Assembly (NCBI RefSeq): GCF_000176155.1
Contig: NZ_ACZO01000005.1
Coordinates: forward strand, 1-64,000
Length of the DNA: 64,000 nucleotides
Reading direction: 5' to 3'
Source: Vibrio metschnikovii CIP 69.14
GTDB taxonomy: Bacteria > Pseudomonadota > Gammaproteobacteria > Enterobacterales > Vibrionaceae
This document shows, one piece after another, positions 20,091-30,658 of the stretch (position 1 is its first letter; the number at the start of each line of letters is the position of its first letter). A program made the position numbers and the translations under genes. Below the pieces are notes generated by a model, which saw only the letters and a list, made by a program, of their open reading frames with translations, ran no database searches and was not told where the DNA came from.

Positions 20091-21601
20091 TGAGTGTGGA
20101 TGTGATTGATACGCAGGGGTTGCAGCGGATTCGTCGCTTACCGTTCAGTTTTGCTCAGCGCCATAAGTTAGTTTTAGAGTGGGATGAAGCGCAACACCAT
20201 GCCACGGTGTATTGCGTTGCGCCATTGTCGATTCCTGCTCTGGTTGAAATTAAACGCGTAATCAAACAGCCGTTTGCGTTGAGTGAGATCAGTGCTGAAG
20301 CATTTGAAGCCAAAATCACCCAAGTCTACCAACGAGATTCATCTGAAGCGCGTCAGTTAATGGAAGACATTGGTGCCGATAGCGATGATTTCTTTTCTCT
20401 TGCTGAAGAGTTGCCGCAAAGTGAAGATTTATTAGAGTCCGAAGATGATGCGCCGATCATTAAATTGATCAATGCCATGTTAGGTGAGGCGATCAAAGAA
20501 GGCGCATCGGATATTCATATTGAAACCTTTGAGAAAGTGTTATCGATCCGTTTTCGTGTCGATGGTGTCCTGCGTGAGGTGCTATCACCGAGCCGTAAAT
20601 TATCGCCCCTGCTTATTTCACGGGTAAAGGTGATGGCTAAACTCGATATTGCCGAGAAACGCGTTCCTCAAGATGGGCGGATTTCTCTGCGTATCGGCGG
20701 GCGGGCAGTCGACGTGCGTGTTTCTACTATGCCTTCTTCTCATGGTGAGCGAGTCGTGATGCGTTTGTTGGATAAAAATGCCACTCGGTTAGATTTATAC
20801 AGTTTAGGCATGACCAAAGCGAATCACGATAATTTCCGTCAGTTAATTGCTCGGCCACACGGTATTTTATTGGTCACTGGACCGACGGGGTCGGGGAAAT
20901 CGACTACGTTATATGCCGGACTGCAAGAACTGAATAGCAGTGAGCGGAATATCCTCACGGTAGAAGACCCGATAGAGTTTGATATTGACGGTATTGGCCA
21001 GACGCAAGTTAACCCCAAAGTCGATATGACTTTTGCTCGTGGTCTGCGGGCGATTTTACGTCAAGATCCGGATGTGGTGATGGTCGGAGAAATTCGTGAT
21101 TTGGAAACGGCGCAAATAGCGGTGCAAGCTTCTTTGACCGGTCACTTAGTGATGTCGACGTTGCATACCAATACCGCAATTGGTGCGATTACTCGTTTAC
21201 GTGACATGGGTATCGAACCTTTTTTAATTTCCTCTTCGTTGTTGGGCGTGCTGGCACAGCGTTTGGTACGTACTTTATGCCCAGATTGTAAGCAGCCATA
21301 CGAGGCGGATAAAGAGCAGCGTAAGCTGTTTTCGGTCAGTAAAAAAGAGCCATTAACCCTTTATCGCGCCGCAGGTTGTGAGAAATGTAATTTTAAGGGG
21401 TACCGTGGGCGAACGGGGATTCATGAACTGATGTTAGTGGATGATAAGGTTCAAGCGCTGATCCATCGCGAAGCGGGGGAGCAAGCGATAGAACAAGCGA
21501 TTCGTGAACAAACGCCAAGCATTCGCGATGATGGTTTGGATAAAGTCCGCCAAGGGATCACTTCTCTTGAAGAGGTGTTGCGCGTGACCAAGGAGTCGTA
21601 A
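20090..21601 (+). CDS. gspE: type II secretion ATPase GspE (EpsE)
   Basis: Cytoplasmic hexameric ATPase that powers pseudopilus assembly. Its 503 residues equal the V. cholerae EpsE length. The Walker [11 protein letters not shown] has K270, the Walker B-type [12 protein letters not shown] and His box follow, and four cysteines in CPDC...CEKC form the metal-binding C-M domain. The N-terminal N1E region binds GspL. Its ATG overlaps the last base of the gspD stop codon, and gspF begins directly after its stop, indicating tight translational coupling. Confidence 0.98.
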   Translation: MSVDVIDTQGLQRIRRLPFSFAQRHKLVLEWDEAQHHATVYCVAPLSIPALVEIKRVIKQPFALSEISAEAFEAKITQVYQRDSSEARQLMEDIGADSDDFFSLAEELPQSEDLLESEDDAPIIKLINAMLGEAIKEGASDIHIETFEKVLSIRFRVDGVLREVLSPSRKLSPLLISRVKVMAKLDIAEKRVPQDGRISLRIGGRAVDVRVSTMPSSHGERVVMRLLDKNATRLDLYSLGMTKANHDNFRQLIARPHGILLVTGPTGSGKSTTLYAGLQELNSSERNILTVEDPIEFDIDGIGQTQVNPKVDMTFARGLRAILRQDPDVVMVGEIRDLETAQIAVQASLTGHLVMSTLHTNTAIGAITRLRDMGIEPFLISSSLLGVLAQRLVRTLCPDCKQPYEADKEQRKLFSVSKKEPLTLYRAAGCEKCNFKGYRGRTGIHELMLVDDKVQALIHREAGEQAIEQAIREQTPSIRDDGLDKVRQGITSLEEVLRVTKES

Positions 21602-22822
21602 ATGGCAGCGTTTGAATATCGAGCATTAGATGCCAAAGGCCGGCAAAAAAAAGGCATTCTCGAAGGTGATAATGCTCGTCAAGTCCGTCAACGCTTAAAA
21701 GAGCAAGGTTTGCTGCCAATTGAAGTGGTGGAGACGCAAGCCAAAGCAGCTAAAGCTCAGCAAAGCAGTTGGGTCAAACCTCGCGGCATTAGTACACCCG
21801 ATCTGGCTTTGTTGACTCGTCAGCTTTCGACGTTGGTTCAGTCAGGGATGCCGTTAGAAGAGTGCTTACGCGCCGTGTCTGAACAATCGGAAAAACCTCG
21901 GATCCGTAATATGCTGGCTGCAGTGCGGGCTAAAGTCACCGAAGGCTATACGTTAGCCGATAGCTTGGCCGACTACCCACATATCTTTGATGATCTGTTT
22001 CGTTCAATGGTCGCTGCGGGTGAAAAATCTGGGCATTTGGATGCGATTTTAGAGCGATTAGCGGATTACGCTGAAAACCGACAAAAAATGCGTTCTAAGT
22101 TGATGCAAGCCTTGTTGTATCCGATTGTCTTAGTAGTGTTTGCTGTTGGAATCGTGGCTTTTCTACTTGCTGCGGTGGTGCCGAAAATTGTCGGTCAATT
22201 TGTACAGATGGGACAGGCGCTGCCTGCATCGACCCAATTTTTGCTCTCTTCAAGTGATTTTGTTCAGCAGTGGGGATTAACCTTACTCGCCAGTGTGTTA
22301 GTGAGTATTTACTTTATCAAATGGTTACTGCGTAAACCTAACGTTCGTTTGTACTGGCATAAAAAGCTGCTATTTATGCCAATGATTGGCAAAATTGCCA
22401 AAGGACTGAACACGTCGCGTTTTGCGCGCACGCTATCGATTTGTACTTCCAGTGCGATTCCGATCCTCGATGGCATGCGAGTGGCGGTTGATGTGATGAC
22501 CAATCAATACGTTAAGCAGCAAGTCTTACTGGCGGCCGATAACGTACGTGAAGGCTCTAGCTTGCGTAAAGCCTTATCTCAAACCAAGTTGTTCCCGCCC
22601 ATGATGTTGCACATGATTGCCAGTGGTGAACAAAGTGGTGAATTAGAGAGTATGTTGACCCGTGCTGCCGATAATCAGGATGCCAACTTTGAATCGACGG
22701 TGAATATAGCACTGGGGATTTTTACCCCTGCGTTAATCGCGTTAATGGCTGGATTGGTACTGTTTATTGTCATGGCAACCTTGATGCCGATTTTAGAAAT
22801 GAATAATTTAATGAGCCGTTAA
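21602..22822 (+). CDS. gspF: type II secretion inner-membrane platform protein GspF
   Basis: Polytopic inner-membrane platform protein. The 406 residues hold two homologous cytoplasmic GspF domains (about 70-195 and 275-395; the first has LTRQLSTLVQSGMPLEECL, the second RFARTLSICTSSAIPILDGM) and three membrane helices (about 170-195, 222-242, 377-400). It starts on the base after the gspE stop. Confidence 0.97.
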   Translation: MAAFEYRALDAKGRQKKGILEGDNARQVRQRLKEQGLLPIEVVETQAKAAKAQQSSWVKPRGISTPDLALLTRQLSTLVQSGMPLEECLRAVSEQSEKPRIRNMLAAVRAKVTEGYTLADSLADYPHIFDDLFRSMVAAGEKSGHLDAILERLADYAENRQKMRSKLMQALLYPIVLVVFAVGIVAFLLAAVVPKIVGQFVQMGQALPASTQFLLSSSDFVQQWGLTLLASVLVSIYFIKWLLRKPNVRLYWHKKLLFMPMIGKIAKGLNTSRFARTLSICTSSAIPILDGMRVAVDVMTNQYVKQQVLLAADNVREGSSLRKALSQTKLFPPMMLHMIASGEQSGELESMLTRAADNQDANFESTVNIALGIFTPALIALMAGLVLFIVMATLMPILEMNNLMSR

Positions 22823-22857
22823 TCGGTGTACGATGCTTGGATCGAAATGGAGTAACT

Positions 22858-23301
22858 ATGAATAGAAGAGCAAGTAAACAGTCAGGTTTTACCTTACTGG
22901 AAGTGATGGTGGTGGTGGTGATTTTAGGCATTTTGGCCAGTTTCGTAGTGCCTAATTTATTGGGTAACAAAGAAAAGGCCGATCAACAAAAAGCCATTAC
23001 CGATATTGTTGCCTTAGAAAATGCCTTGGATATGTATCGCTTGGATAACAATGTTTACCCAACGACGGATCAAGGCTTAGAGGCGTTGGTGACTAAGCCA
23101 TCAAACCCTGAACCGCGTAATTATCGTGACGGTGGATACATTCGTCGTCTACCGAAAGATCCTTGGGGCAATGATTATCAATATTTAAGCCCTGGCGATC
23201 ATGGTCGGATTGATGTCTTTACTTTAGGGGCGGATGGTCAAGAAGGTGGCGAAGGTTCGAACGCCGTGATTGGTAACTGGAATTTGCAGGATTTTCAATA
23301 A
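22858..23301 (+). CDS. gspG: major pseudopilin GspG
   Basis: Main subunit of the periplasmic pseudopilus. The 147-residue prepilin has a short basic leader ending in G, then the GFTLLEVMVVVVILGILASFVVPNLL-type hydrophobic helix (with E at +5) and a globular domain with the GDHGRIDVFTLGADGQEGGEG calcium-site loop, split here only for naming. I start at ATG 22858, preceded by ATGGAG at the right spacing, not at the upstream ATG 22837 in the same frame. The prepilin peptidase GspO/PilD is not in the window. Confidence 0.97.
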   Translation: MNRRASKQSGFTLLEVMVVVVILGILASFVVPNLLGNKEKADQQKAITDIVALENALDMYRLDNNVYPTTDQGLEALVTKPSNPEPRNYRDGGYIRRLPKDPWGNDYQYLSPGDHGRIDVFTLGADGQEGGEGSNAVIGNWNLQDFQ

Positions 23302-23353
23302 ATCCCGTGACATTCCTGTTGCTTACCGATAACCCATTGAGCAGTCATCAGTA

Positions 23354-23929
23354 ATGAAATTTACCCGAGGCTTTACGCTACTTGAAATCATGCTCGTATT
23401 GGTACTGATTTCAATCAGTGCGGTAGCGGTGATCGCCACGTTGCCAGCTCGACAAAATGATCAGGCTAATGTGGCTGCGCAGAGCTTGTTTCAGCGTTTA
23501 CAGTTACTCAATGAAGAGGCACTGCTCAGTGGTTTTGATTTTGGCTTACGGATTGATGAGCCCAATAAACGTTTTACCTTTGTACAGCTGACCGAGAAAG
23601 GCTGGCAAAAGATCGATAAAATTGGTTTTGCTGCTCAACTTAGCTTAGCCGATTCACTCAATCTCGATTTTGTTCTCGGTAGCGGCGTTTGGCAGGATAA
23701 AAACCGACTCTTCACCCCAGGATCTTTGTTTGATGAGGAGAGGTTTGCTGAGTACAAAGAACAGCAAAGCGAACCTGCGCCACAAGTATTTATTCTCTCT
23801 AGTGGTGAAATCACCCCGTTTCGTTTATTGCTTTACCCTCATCAGGAGAGCGTCGAACAAGCTTGGCAAGTCGTGGTCGAAGATAATGGGCATATTCGCC
23901 TATTCGCACCAGGAGAGAGTGATGAGTAA
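23354..23929 (+). CDS. gspH: minor pseudopilin GspH
   Basis: Minor pseudopilin of 191 residues. A short leader MKFTRG is followed by the methylation motif FTLLEIMLVLVLISISAVAV and a beta-rich globular domain. The start has a weak ribosome site 52 bases after gspG, so translation may depend on coupling. Its last eight bases overlap gspI. Confidence 0.94.
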   Translation: MKFTRGFTLLEIMLVLVLISISAVAVIATLPARQNDQANVAAQSLFQRLQLLNEEALLSGFDFGLRIDEPNKRFTFVQLTEKGWQKIDKIGFAAQLSLADSLNLDFVLGSGVWQDKNRLFTPGSLFDEERFAEYKEQQSEPAPQVFILSSGEITPFRLLLYPHQESVEQAWQVVVEDNGHIRLFAPGESDE

Positions 23930-24278
23930 AAGGAAGCGCGGTTTTACGCTGTTGGAAGTTTTGGTCGCGTTAGCGATTTTTGCTACCGCGGCGATCAGTG
24001 TGATTCGAGCGGTGACTCAGCACGTCAATACGATTGGTTATCTGGAAGATAAAATGTTCGCGGCAATGGTAGCCGATAATCAGATGGCCAAGGTCATGTT
24101 AACCCCCGCTTCACTCGCGGCAAAAGAAGGCAAAGAGGAACTTGCTGGTCGCACTTGGTACTGGCGCGTTGCGCCGATTGCGACCACTGCGCCAGTGTTA
24201 TCTGCCTTTGATGTCAGTGTTGCCAGCGCAGAAAAAGGCCAACCTTTGGTCACGGTTAGAAGCTATGTCAGCAAATAA
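23922..24278 (+). CDS. gspI: minor pseudopilin GspI
   Basis: Minor pseudopilin of 118 residues that forms the tip complex with GspJ and GspK. The leader MSKRKRG precedes FTLLEVLVALAIFATAAISV. The start ATG at 23922 overlaps the gspH end, with AGGAGAG just upstream. A longer in-frame opening from 23670 is only frame overlap with gspH. Confidence 0.95.
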   Translation: MSKRKRGFTLLEVLVALAIFATAAISVIRAVTQHVNTIGYLEDKMFAAMVADNQMAKVMLTPASLAAKEGKEELAGRTWYWRVAPIATTAPVLSAFDVSVASAEKGQPLVTVRSYVSK

Positions 24279-24897
24279 AACACGCGGATTTACCTTAATC
24301 GAAGTCCTAGTGGCGATAGCGATTTTTGCCAGTTTAAGTATTGCAGCTTATCAGGTGCTTTATCAGGTACAACTGAGTAATCAAGTTTCTGCACAACGAG
24401 AAGCCCGATTGAGTGAGCTACAGCGCGCGATGGTAATGATGGATGCCGACTTTCGACAAATGGCGGCACGCGCTTTTCGTACTAATGGTGAAGCTCCGAC
24501 CGGACTCCTTGTCCAGTGGCGAGATTATTTGCTCGATTCAGATGAAAAAGGCGTGTTATTTACCCGCTTAGGTTGGCATAACCCCCAGCAACAGTTTCCG
24601 CGTGGTGAAGTACTTAAAGTCGGTTATCGTTTAAAAGATCATGTCCTAGAAAGAGTGTGGTGGCGTTATCCTGACACTCCTGTTGCACAAGAGCCAGTCA
24701 TTGCGCCAGTGCTGAGCGAGGTTGAAAGCTGGTCGATGCGCTTTTATCAACGGGGAGAGTGGTCAGAACAATGGGAATCGGAGCGTCGATTGCCCGAAGC
24801 GGTCAGCGTGCGCTTAACACTGAAAGATTATGGTGAGATTGAGCGAGTCTATTTATTAACTGGCGCTTCATTAGGAGAGGCCGATGGCGCATCCTAA
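24265..24897 (+). CDS. gspJ: minor pseudopilin GspJ
   Basis: Minor pseudopilin of 210 residues. MSANKTRG is followed by [20 protein letters not shown] and a globular domain typical of GspJ ([15 protein letters not shown]). It starts at ATG 24265, overlapping gspI by 14 bases, and its end overlaps gspK by 14 bases. Confidence 0.95.
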   Translation: MSANKTRGFTLIEVLVAIAIFASLSIAAYQVLYQVQLSNQVSAQREARLSELQRAMVMMDADFRQMAARAFRTNGEAPTGLLVQWRDYLLDSDEKGVLFTRLGWHNPQQQFPRGEVLKVGYRLKDHVLERVWWRYPDTPVAQEPVIAPVLSEVESWSMRFYQRGEWSEQWESERRLPEAVSVRLTLKDYGEIERVYLLTGASLGEADGAS

Positions 24898-25897
24898 TGC
24901 CCAGCGCGGAGTCGCGTTAATCGTCGTGTTATTACTGCTGGCGGTGATGGTTTCGATTGCTGCGACGATGTCGCAGCGTATGTTTAGTCAGTTTCAACGT
25001 GCTAATCACCAACTGGGCTATCAGCAAGCGTATTGGTATACGCTGGGGGTGGAGGCGTTAGCCAAAGCCGCGATTGAACAGAGTTATCAAGACAGTGATG
25101 TGATCAGTTTGAATCAGCCTTGGTCTCAACAACATCAAACTTACCCGCTAGATTATGGCGTGGTGACGGGCAGTTTAGTCGATGCACAAGCCTGTTTTAA
25201 TCTCAATGCATTCGCAGGTTTACTGCCCAGCAATGAGCCAACGCCACCTTATCTCTATCGAGTGTGGCGCGCGTTGTTGGATGAAGTAGAGATTGATAAT
25301 TTTCAAGCTGAGACGATTGCCGATGCGACATGGGATTTTATTGATGCCGATGATCGGGTTAATCGTTCCAATGGTGCAGAAGATAGCTTGTATGAATCGA
25401 TGACACCAGCGTATTTACCGCCAAATGGTTTATTGGCCGATGCCAGTGAATTGCGGGCAGTGTATCAAGTGAGTGGCGAAGCAATGCATCAGCTGTCACC
25501 TTATGTCTGTGCGCTACCCACCCAAGATTGGCGTTTAAATATCAATACGTTACCACCAGAAAAAGCGCCATTATTGGTGGCCATGTTTAGCCCGTATTTA
25601 AATGAGGCCAACGCTAAGTCTGTGTTAGAATCTCGCCCCTTTGATGGTTGGGATAGCGTGGCGAGTTTTCTCGCCGAGCCAGCGATCGCGGCCGTCGATA
25701 ATGCGCGTCGTGAAGAGGCAAGAGCGTATTTAAGTGTCGATAGTCACTATTTTGAATTGGATGCTCAGGTGATGGTGGATACGTCCCGAGTGCGTGTTCG
25801 TAGTCTGTTTTATAGCAGTAATAAAAAGGATGCTACGGTAGTTAGCCGTCGCTATGGAGGAGTCAGTGAGCGAAAGCTTGATCGTTCGGCTGAGTAG
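24884..25897 (+). CDS. gspK: minor pseudopilin GspK
   Basis: Large minor pseudopilin (337 residues) that caps the GspIJK tip. The leader MAHPNAQRG is followed by [20 protein letters not shown] with the usual hydrophobic residue instead of the +5 glutamate of other pseudopilins. The globular region contains the CFNLNAF and [13 protein letters not shown] signatures of GspK. An AGGAGAGG ribosome site precedes the ATG inside gspJ. Confidence 0.95.
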   Translation: MAHPNAQRGVALIVVLLLLAVMVSIAATMSQRMFSQFQRANHQLGYQQAYWYTLGVEALAKAAIEQSYQDSDVISLNQPWSQQHQTYPLDYGVVTGSLVDAQACFNLNAFAGLLPSNEPTPPYLYRVWRALLDEVEIDNFQAETIADATWDFIDADDRVNRSNGAEDSLYESMTPAYLPPNGLLADASELRAVYQVSGEAMHQLSPYVCALPTQDWRLNINTLPPEKAPLLVAMFSPYLNEANAKSVLESRPFDGWDSVASFLAEPAIAAVDNARREEARAYLSVDSHYFELDAQVMVDTSRVRVRSLFYSSNKKDATVVSRRYGGVSERKLDRSAE

Positions 25898-27092
25898 TCA
25901 ACAAAATGCAATTATCCCTTGGTTAGTCTGGTCATCGACTCAGCAACAAGTGATCGCCAGTGGTGAGCTAAGCAATGGACAACAACTCGAACAACTGACC
26001 CCGCACGCGGTTCAGCGTTCAACGATAATTTTGCTATCAACCAGCGACTTACTGTTAACTCAAGTCACGATCCCTGCAGGAGGCAGTCGGCAGTTTGCCG
26101 CCATGCTTCCCTATCTTTTAGAAGAAGAGATCGCGCAAGATGTTGATGAACTGCATTTTAGTGTATTAGGTAAACAAGGTGATCAAGCTTTTGTTGCTGG
26201 CGTTGATCGTGCCTGGTTACAGGCCATGCTGGAGCAGTTACAAGCGTTAGGACTAGACGTTAAGCGAGTGGTCCCCGATGTGTTGGCTTTGCCGGTGCAT
26301 GAGGAGGGATTAAGTGCCGGTCAAATGGGTGATCAATGGCTGGTGCGTAAAGGTGAATACAGTGGATTATCGGTTGATAAGGACTGGTTAACGTGGTTTT
26401 GTGCGTCGGACTGGGTTAAGAATCAGACCGAGTATTTACCTCTCACAGCTTATACTCCTTTACCCGAACTTCCCTTGAGTGAGCAACAATCGTGGCAGTC
26501 GATGGCTTGTCCGTCGTTGTTGGTGCTGCTCACTGAGCAAGTGCTCACACATAAAATAAATTTGCTGACTGGGCCTTTTAAGCCCAAATCCTCTTGGAAT
26601 AAATATTGGTTGATTTGGCGTAAGGCCGTGATCGCCGGTTTGTTTTTGCTGGTGGTATTGATGACCAGTTATGGTTTACAAGTTCATAAAGATACGCAGC
26701 TCGCGCAAAGCTATCGTGATGAAAGTGAACGTATTTTTAGAGAGATTTTTCCTGATAAGCAGCGTATTCCAACCGTCAGTTATTTGAGACGACAGATGAC
26801 GGATGAGTTAACGGCGCTCTCTGGTTCAGCGCAAGGTGAAGATGTCCTAAGTTGGTTCAGCCGATTACCAGAGACGATTGGTAGTGTGACTGATATGCAA
26901 GTGCAAAGTTTACGTTTTGACGGCAATCGCAGTGAAGTGCGTCTTGATGTCACTAGTAGTGATTTTCAATCGTTTGAACAAGCGAGAGTCAAGTTAGCGG
27001 AGTACTTTTTGGTCGAGCAAGGACAGCTCAGCCGTAATGAGCAACGGGTATCAGGATCGTTTGTTTTGAAACCTAAGGAAGGGAGTGAGTAA
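25866..27092 (+). CDS. gspL: type II secretion platform protein GspL
   Basis: Bitopic inner-membrane protein that recruits GspE. It has an actin-like cytoplasmic domain (about 1-240), one membrane helix (about 255-273; [17 protein letters not shown]) and a periplasmic ferredoxin-like domain. The GTG at 25866 is chosen because GGAGG lies five bases upstream and the protein then begins with (M)[10 protein letters not shown] as in other EpsL. An ATG four codons earlier lacks such a site. It overlaps the gspK end by 32 bases. Length 408 residues. Confidence 0.95.
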   Translation: MSESLIVRLSSQQNAIIPWLVWSSTQQQVIASGELSNGQQLEQLTPHAVQRSTIILLSTSDLLLTQVTIPAGGSRQFAAMLPYLLEEEIAQDVDELHFSVLGKQGDQAFVAGVDRAWLQAMLEQLQALGLDVKRVVPDVLALPVHEEGLSAGQMGDQWLVRKGEYSGLSVDKDWLTWFCASDWVKNQTEYLPLTAYTPLPELPLSEQQSWQSMACPSLLVLLTEQVLTHKINLLTGPFKPKSSWNKYWLIWRKAVIAGLFLLVVLMTSYGLQVHKDTQLAQSYRDESERIFREIFPDKQRIPTVSYLRRQMTDELTALSGSAQGEDVLSWFSRLPETIGSVTDMQVQSLRFDGNRSEVRLDVTSSDFQSFEQARVKLAEYFLVEQGQLSRNEQRVSGSFVLKPKEGSE

Positions 27093-27586
27093 TGAAAGAC
27101 AAATTAACTCCACTTTATCTATGGTGGCAAAGTATTAGTCAGCGTGAGCAACGCTTATTATCGGTCGCGGTGCTCTGTTTGGTGCTCGGGTTCGTCTATT
27201 GGGGGGCAATTGCACCACTCAATCAACGCAGTCAGGAAGCCAAAACTCGCATCCAAAGTGAACGCCAACTATTACAATGGGTAGAAAATACGGCCGATCA
27301 AATTAGCGCTCTACGTCAGCAAGGCGGTGTGGTGCGCTCTGCTCAACCGTTAAACCAAGTGATCGCCGCATCGACCGGGCAATTCAATATTGAGTTAGTC
27401 AGAGTGCAGCCGCGTGGCGACCGTATGCAAGTATGGATTCAACCAGTACCATTTACCCAGTTGGTTGCTTGGTTGGCTCATTTAAAAGAGCGACAAGGGA
27501 TTGAGGTTGAGTTTATGGATCTCGAACGCGGTAAAGTTTCGGGCATGGTAGAAGTCAGACGTCTACAGTTTAAGCGGGTCGGATAA
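27092..27586 (+). CDS. gspM: type II secretion platform protein GspM
   Basis: Small bitopic inner-membrane partner of GspL. The 164 residues hold one membrane helix (about 22-42; LLSVAVLCLVLGFVYWGAI) and a periplasmic domain. The start overlaps the gspL stop codon by one base. Confidence 0.95.
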   Translation: MKDKLTPLYLWWQSISQREQRLLSVAVLCLVLGFVYWGAIAPLNQRSQEAKTRIQSERQLLQWVENTADQISALRQQGGVVRSAQPLNQVIAASTGQFNIELVRVQPRGDRMQVWIQPVPFTQLVAWLAHLKERQGIEVEFMDLERGKVSGMVEVRRLQFKRVG

Positions 27587-27587
27587 C

Positions 27588-28346
27588 ATGAAGCGTATTA
27601 TTGGCTATTTGAGTCTATTTATCTCGGTCGCTTTCGTTAGTGCGCTGCTTCACCTTCCCGCTCATGTCGTGATTAAGCACTTTCCATTACCTTCAGGTTT
27701 AGCTTTGCAAGGTGTTAAAGGGACTATTTGGAATGGCAGCGCGAGTCAAGTTCGTTGGCAACAACAGAATGCGGGGGCGGTTCAATGGCAGTGGCAATGG
27801 TCGGCGCTGTTAAAAGCCCAAGCACGGCTAGCGGTGCGTTTTGGACGGGGTAGTGATGTACAGTGGCAAGGACGTGGTGTGGTTGGTTATGGTTGGTCGG
27901 GTCCTTTTGCTGAACATCTGGTGATCTCCTTACCGGCTAAGCAGCTACAACCTTATTTAACCTTACCTATTCCTCTGACCTTTGAAGGACAAGTGGAGCT
28001 GACTTTACGTGATTATCGCTACCGTGTTCCTTGGTGTGACACAGCGCAAGGCGTGATGACTTGGGATCAAGGTCAAGTTGGTTCTCCACTTGGTGAGCTA
28101 GCGTTAGGAGCGGTGGTTGCTGATTTTACTTGTCAGCAGAGTGTGTTTGAAATAACGGGCGGTCAACAGACGGAGCAAGTAAGCAGTGAGTTTTCGTTAC
28201 GGCTTCAAGCAGATCGAAGCTTTGCAGCTCAAGCTTGGTTTAAGCCGGGCGCACAATTTCCCGCATCACTGGCTCAGCAGTTAGATTATTTACCCAGTCC
28301 AGATAGCCAAGGTCGTTACTCATTTAATCAACAGGGACGTCTGTAA
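27588..28346 (+). CDS. gspN: type II secretion protein GspN
   Basis: Accessory inner-membrane-anchored protein of the operon, non-essential in several species. The 252 residues have an N-terminal membrane helix (about 5-25) and a periplasmic region (LPSGLALQGVKGTIWNGSA). It starts one base after the gspM stop and ends the operon, where a hairpin follows at 28372-28393. Confidence 0.92.
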   Translation: MKRIIGYLSLFISVAFVSALLHLPAHVVIKHFPLPSGLALQGVKGTIWNGSASQVRWQQQNAGAVQWQWQWSALLKAQARLAVRFGRGSDVQWQGRGVVGYGWSGPFAEHLVISLPAKQLQPYLTLPIPLTFEGQVELTLRDYRYRVPWCDTAQGVMTWDQGQVGSPLGELALGAVVADFTCQQSVFEITGGQQTEQVSSEFSLRLQADRSFAAQAWFKPGAQFPASLAQQLDYLPSPDSQGRYSFNQQGRL

Positions 28347-28371
28347 AGTGGTTATAAAGGGGTAAGATGGG

Positions 28372-28393
28372 CGTGCAGGGGATGCCCTGCACG
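28372..28393. terminator. hairpin between converging gspN and cysQ
   Basis: CGTGCAGGG-GATG-CCCTGCACG is a perfect nine-base-pair stem located 25 bases after gspN and just past the cysQ stop on the other strand. The flanking T tract is poor on both sides (TTGCTAATCTTTT on the plus strand), so its terminator strength is uncertain. Confidence 0.65.
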
Positions 28394-28396
28394 TTG

Positions 28397-29224
28397 CTAA
28401 TCTTTTATCTTTAATATTTCATCCCAAGGCAAATCGGCATCGCCTAATACGATGAAATTGGGATTCTCTAAAGTATCTCGTTCATTATAAGACAAGGGGT
28501 CGAGTTGAGTATTTAAGATCCGACCTCCCGCTTCTTCGACAATGCACTGTGTCGCGGCGGTATCCCACTCTCCGGTTGGCCCTAAACGTAGATAGCAATC
28601 AACCGCCCCTTCGGCGACTAAACATGCTTTGAGCGCCGCGGAACCTAGTGGGATTAAATCGTAATTCCATTGGTGGCTTAAACGCTGAGTGATGCGATTA
28701 ATGTCTTGTCGGCGACTGATGGCGATAGCGATTGATTGACCGGCTAACTCATGCTTATGACTATAAATACGCAGACTTTCTGACATATCGGGAATTTTCC
28801 ATGCCCCTTTGCCCTGATAAGCATAATAAGTGACGCCAGAAACGGGTCCATACACCACCCCCATCACTGGTCGGTTATGTTCCACTAAGGCAATCACAGT
28901 CGCGAAGTCTCCGCTGCGCGCAATAAACTCTTGGGTACCATCGAGAGGGTCAACCAGCCAGTAGCGCTGCCACGTTTCACGGGTTTCTAAACCAATATTC
29001 GCCGCTTCTTCAGAAAGAACCGGAATGTCTGGAGTGAGTTCCATTAACCGTTCAGTGACTAATTTGTGGGCGGCGAGATCGGCGCTGGTGACTGGCGTTT
29101 CATCACTTTTTACAAACGATTCGTAAGATTTATTCTCGTATATATCAAGAATCAGTTGGCCTGCAGAGCGGGCAATGCTGATCACATCAGGTAAAAGATG
29201 AGAGAGATCTTTGGCTGTGGGCAT
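28397..29224 (-). CDS. cysQ: 3'(2'),5'-bisphosphate nucleotidase CysQ
   Basis: Magnesium-dependent phosphatase that recycles 3'-phosphoadenosine 5'-phosphate from sulfate assimilation. The 275 residues belong to the inositol-monophosphatase family, with VLSEEAAN, the metal site DPLDGTQEF and WDTAATQCIVEEAGG. It lies eight bases after nudE and is probably co-transcribed with it. Confidence 0.95.
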   Translation of the reverse strand: MPTAKDLSHLLPDVISIARSAGQLILDIYENKSYESFVKSDETPVTSADLAAHKLVTERLMELTPDIPVLSEEAANIGLETRETWQRYWLVDPLDGTQEFIARSGDFATVIALVEHNRPVMGVVYGPVSGVTYYAYQGKGAWKIPDMSESLRIYSHKHELAGQSIAIAISRRQDINRITQRLSHQWNYDLIPLGSAALKACLVAEGAVDCYLRLGPTGEWDTAATQCIVEEAGGRILNTQLDPLSYNERDTLENPNFIVLGDADLPWDEILKIKD

Positions 29225-29232
29225 GATATTTC

Positions 29233-29793
29233 CTATTCGTTTGCGGCAATAGACAAGTGACGAAGAGCCAGCAATAAAGCGGTAATACTGCGAGCTTCAC
29301 TAAAATCAAGATGGGTTAATAACTCTTCGGCTTGTGCTAAAGGCCAGCGTATGACTTCGAGTGGCTCCGGTTCATCACCAATTAACTGATCTGAGTATAG
29401 GTTTTGTGCAATAAAAAGTGTCATTCGACTGGAGAAGTAGGAGGGGGCAAGCACCACTTCTTTGAGCGGTATTAAACGATCGGCTCCCATACCAATCTCT
29501 TCTTTTAATTCGCGAACAGCAGCTTGTTCTGCGGATTCTCCAGCATCGATCAAACCTTTGGGAAAGCCGAGTTCATAGCGCTCTGTGCCTGCTGCGTATT
29601 CCCGAACCAGCAACAAATCGCCTTGAGCGGTGATCGGTACCATCATGACGGCATGACGCCCACTGGGCTTCATACGCTCATAGGTACGCTGTTCGCCATT
29701 CGAGAAGCGGAGGTCGAGAGCTTCAATCGTAAACAGTTTAGATTGGGCGACGGCGCGTTGCGCTAAAATTTCTGGTGCTGTTTTCGAGGACAT
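29233..29793 (-). CDS. nudE: ADP compounds hydrolase NudE
   Basis: Nudix hydrolase of 186 residues that cleaves ADP-ribose, NADH and related ADP compounds. The Nudix box is complete: GLIDAGESAEQAAVRELKEE followed by IGM. The conserved ERYELGFPKG precedes it. First gene of the nudE-cysQ pair. Confidence 0.94.
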   Translation of the reverse strand: MSSKTAPEILAQRAVAQSKLFTIEALDLRFSNGEQRTYERMKPSGRHAVMMVPITAQGDLLLVREYAAGTERYELGFPKGLIDAGESAEQAAVRELKEEIGMGADRLIPLKEVVLAPSYFSSRMTLFIAQNLYSDQLIGDEPEPLEVIRWPLAQAEELLTHLDFSEARSITALLLALRHLSIAANE

Positions 29794-29943
29794 CCACTAA
29801 CTCCTTGGCAGGCAAACTATTCTTACTATATAAGAAAATGAGATAGGTGGAAATATCTCCCTTTTACTTGCTGTATTGGCCGTACGGATCATATTGACGC
29901 CATCAATCGTGCTGAACGTTCAACCCGCGAGAAGGGGGAATAC

Positions 29944-29976
29944 ACAAACAGCGTAAGTCACGCCTGCGCTGTTTGT
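29944..29976 (-). terminator. hairpin after nfuA
   Basis: ACAAACAGCG and CGCTGTTTGT form a ten-base-pair stem eight bases after the nfuA stop codon. The minus-strand tail (GTATTCC) lacks a T run, so it may stabilise the 3' end rather than act as a simple terminator. Confidence 0.55.
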
Positions 29977-29983
29977 CTCTGAT

Positions 29984-30574
29984 TTAGTAGTAAGAGTGGT
30001 CGCCGCGATCATGTTCCGTTGCATCACGTACCGCGGTTAGCTCGCCAGCAAATTGGGCCAATAGTTCTTTCTCAATGCCTTCTTTTAGAGTGACATCGAC
30101 CATCGAGCAGCCATTACAACCACCACCAAATTGCAGTAAAGCGACACCCTCATCGGTAATGTTCACTAAGCTCACGTGACCGCCATGCCCAGCAAGTTGA
30201 GGGTTAACTTGAGTTTGAATCGCATACTCAACGCGCGCCATTAATGGGGCATCATCGTCTACTTTGCGCATTTTAGCGTTTGGCGCTTTAAGGGTAAGTT
30301 GTGAGCCCATCTTATCGGTCACAAAATCAATTTCAGCGTTTTCGAGGAACGGTAAGCTGAGTTCATCGACATACGCAGAAAAATCAGTGAAAGGGATCAC
30401 GGTATCGGTTTTTTCTACCGCTTCTGGTGGACAATAAGAGACGCCACACTCGGCATTTTGTGTTCCGGGATTAACCACAAACACACGAATGTTCGTTCCT
30501 TCGGGTTGCTGTGCCAAGAGTTTGGCAAAATGAGACTGAGCGGATTCAGTAATAACGATAGTAGTTGTTGACAC
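29984..30574 (-). CDS. nfuA: Fe-S biogenesis protein NfuA
   Basis: Scaffold/carrier that delivers 4Fe-4S clusters to target proteins, important under oxidative or iron stress. The 196 residues contain an N-terminal degenerate A-type domain ([18 protein letters not shown]) and a C-terminal NifU domain with the cluster-binding CXXC in [14 protein letters not shown]. The C-terminal [13 protein letters not shown] is typical of Vibrio NfuA. It lies 84 bases after comF, on the same strand. Confidence 0.97.
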   Translation of the reverse strand: MSTTTIVITESAQSHFAKLLAQQPEGTNIRVFVVNPGTQNAECGVSYCPPEAVEKTDTVIPFTDFSAYVDELSLPFLENAEIDFVTDKMGSQLTLKAPNAKMRKVDDDAPLMARVEYAIQTQVNPQLAGHGGHVSLVNITDEGVALLQFGGGCNGCSMVDVTLKEGIEKELLAQFAGELTAVRDATEHDRGDHSYY

Positions 30575-30658
30575 GACGAATACCTGAGTAATTTTGTAGG
30601 TTATTTGCTAGCCATTCTACTCCAGTCGCGCCGAGGATCCAGCCCTTTTTTACTTCGA

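Noticed and set aside
23670..23921. Upstream extension of the gspI frame
   Set aside because: It overlaps gspH in another frame, whereas the ATG at 23922 gives a standard prepilin leader.
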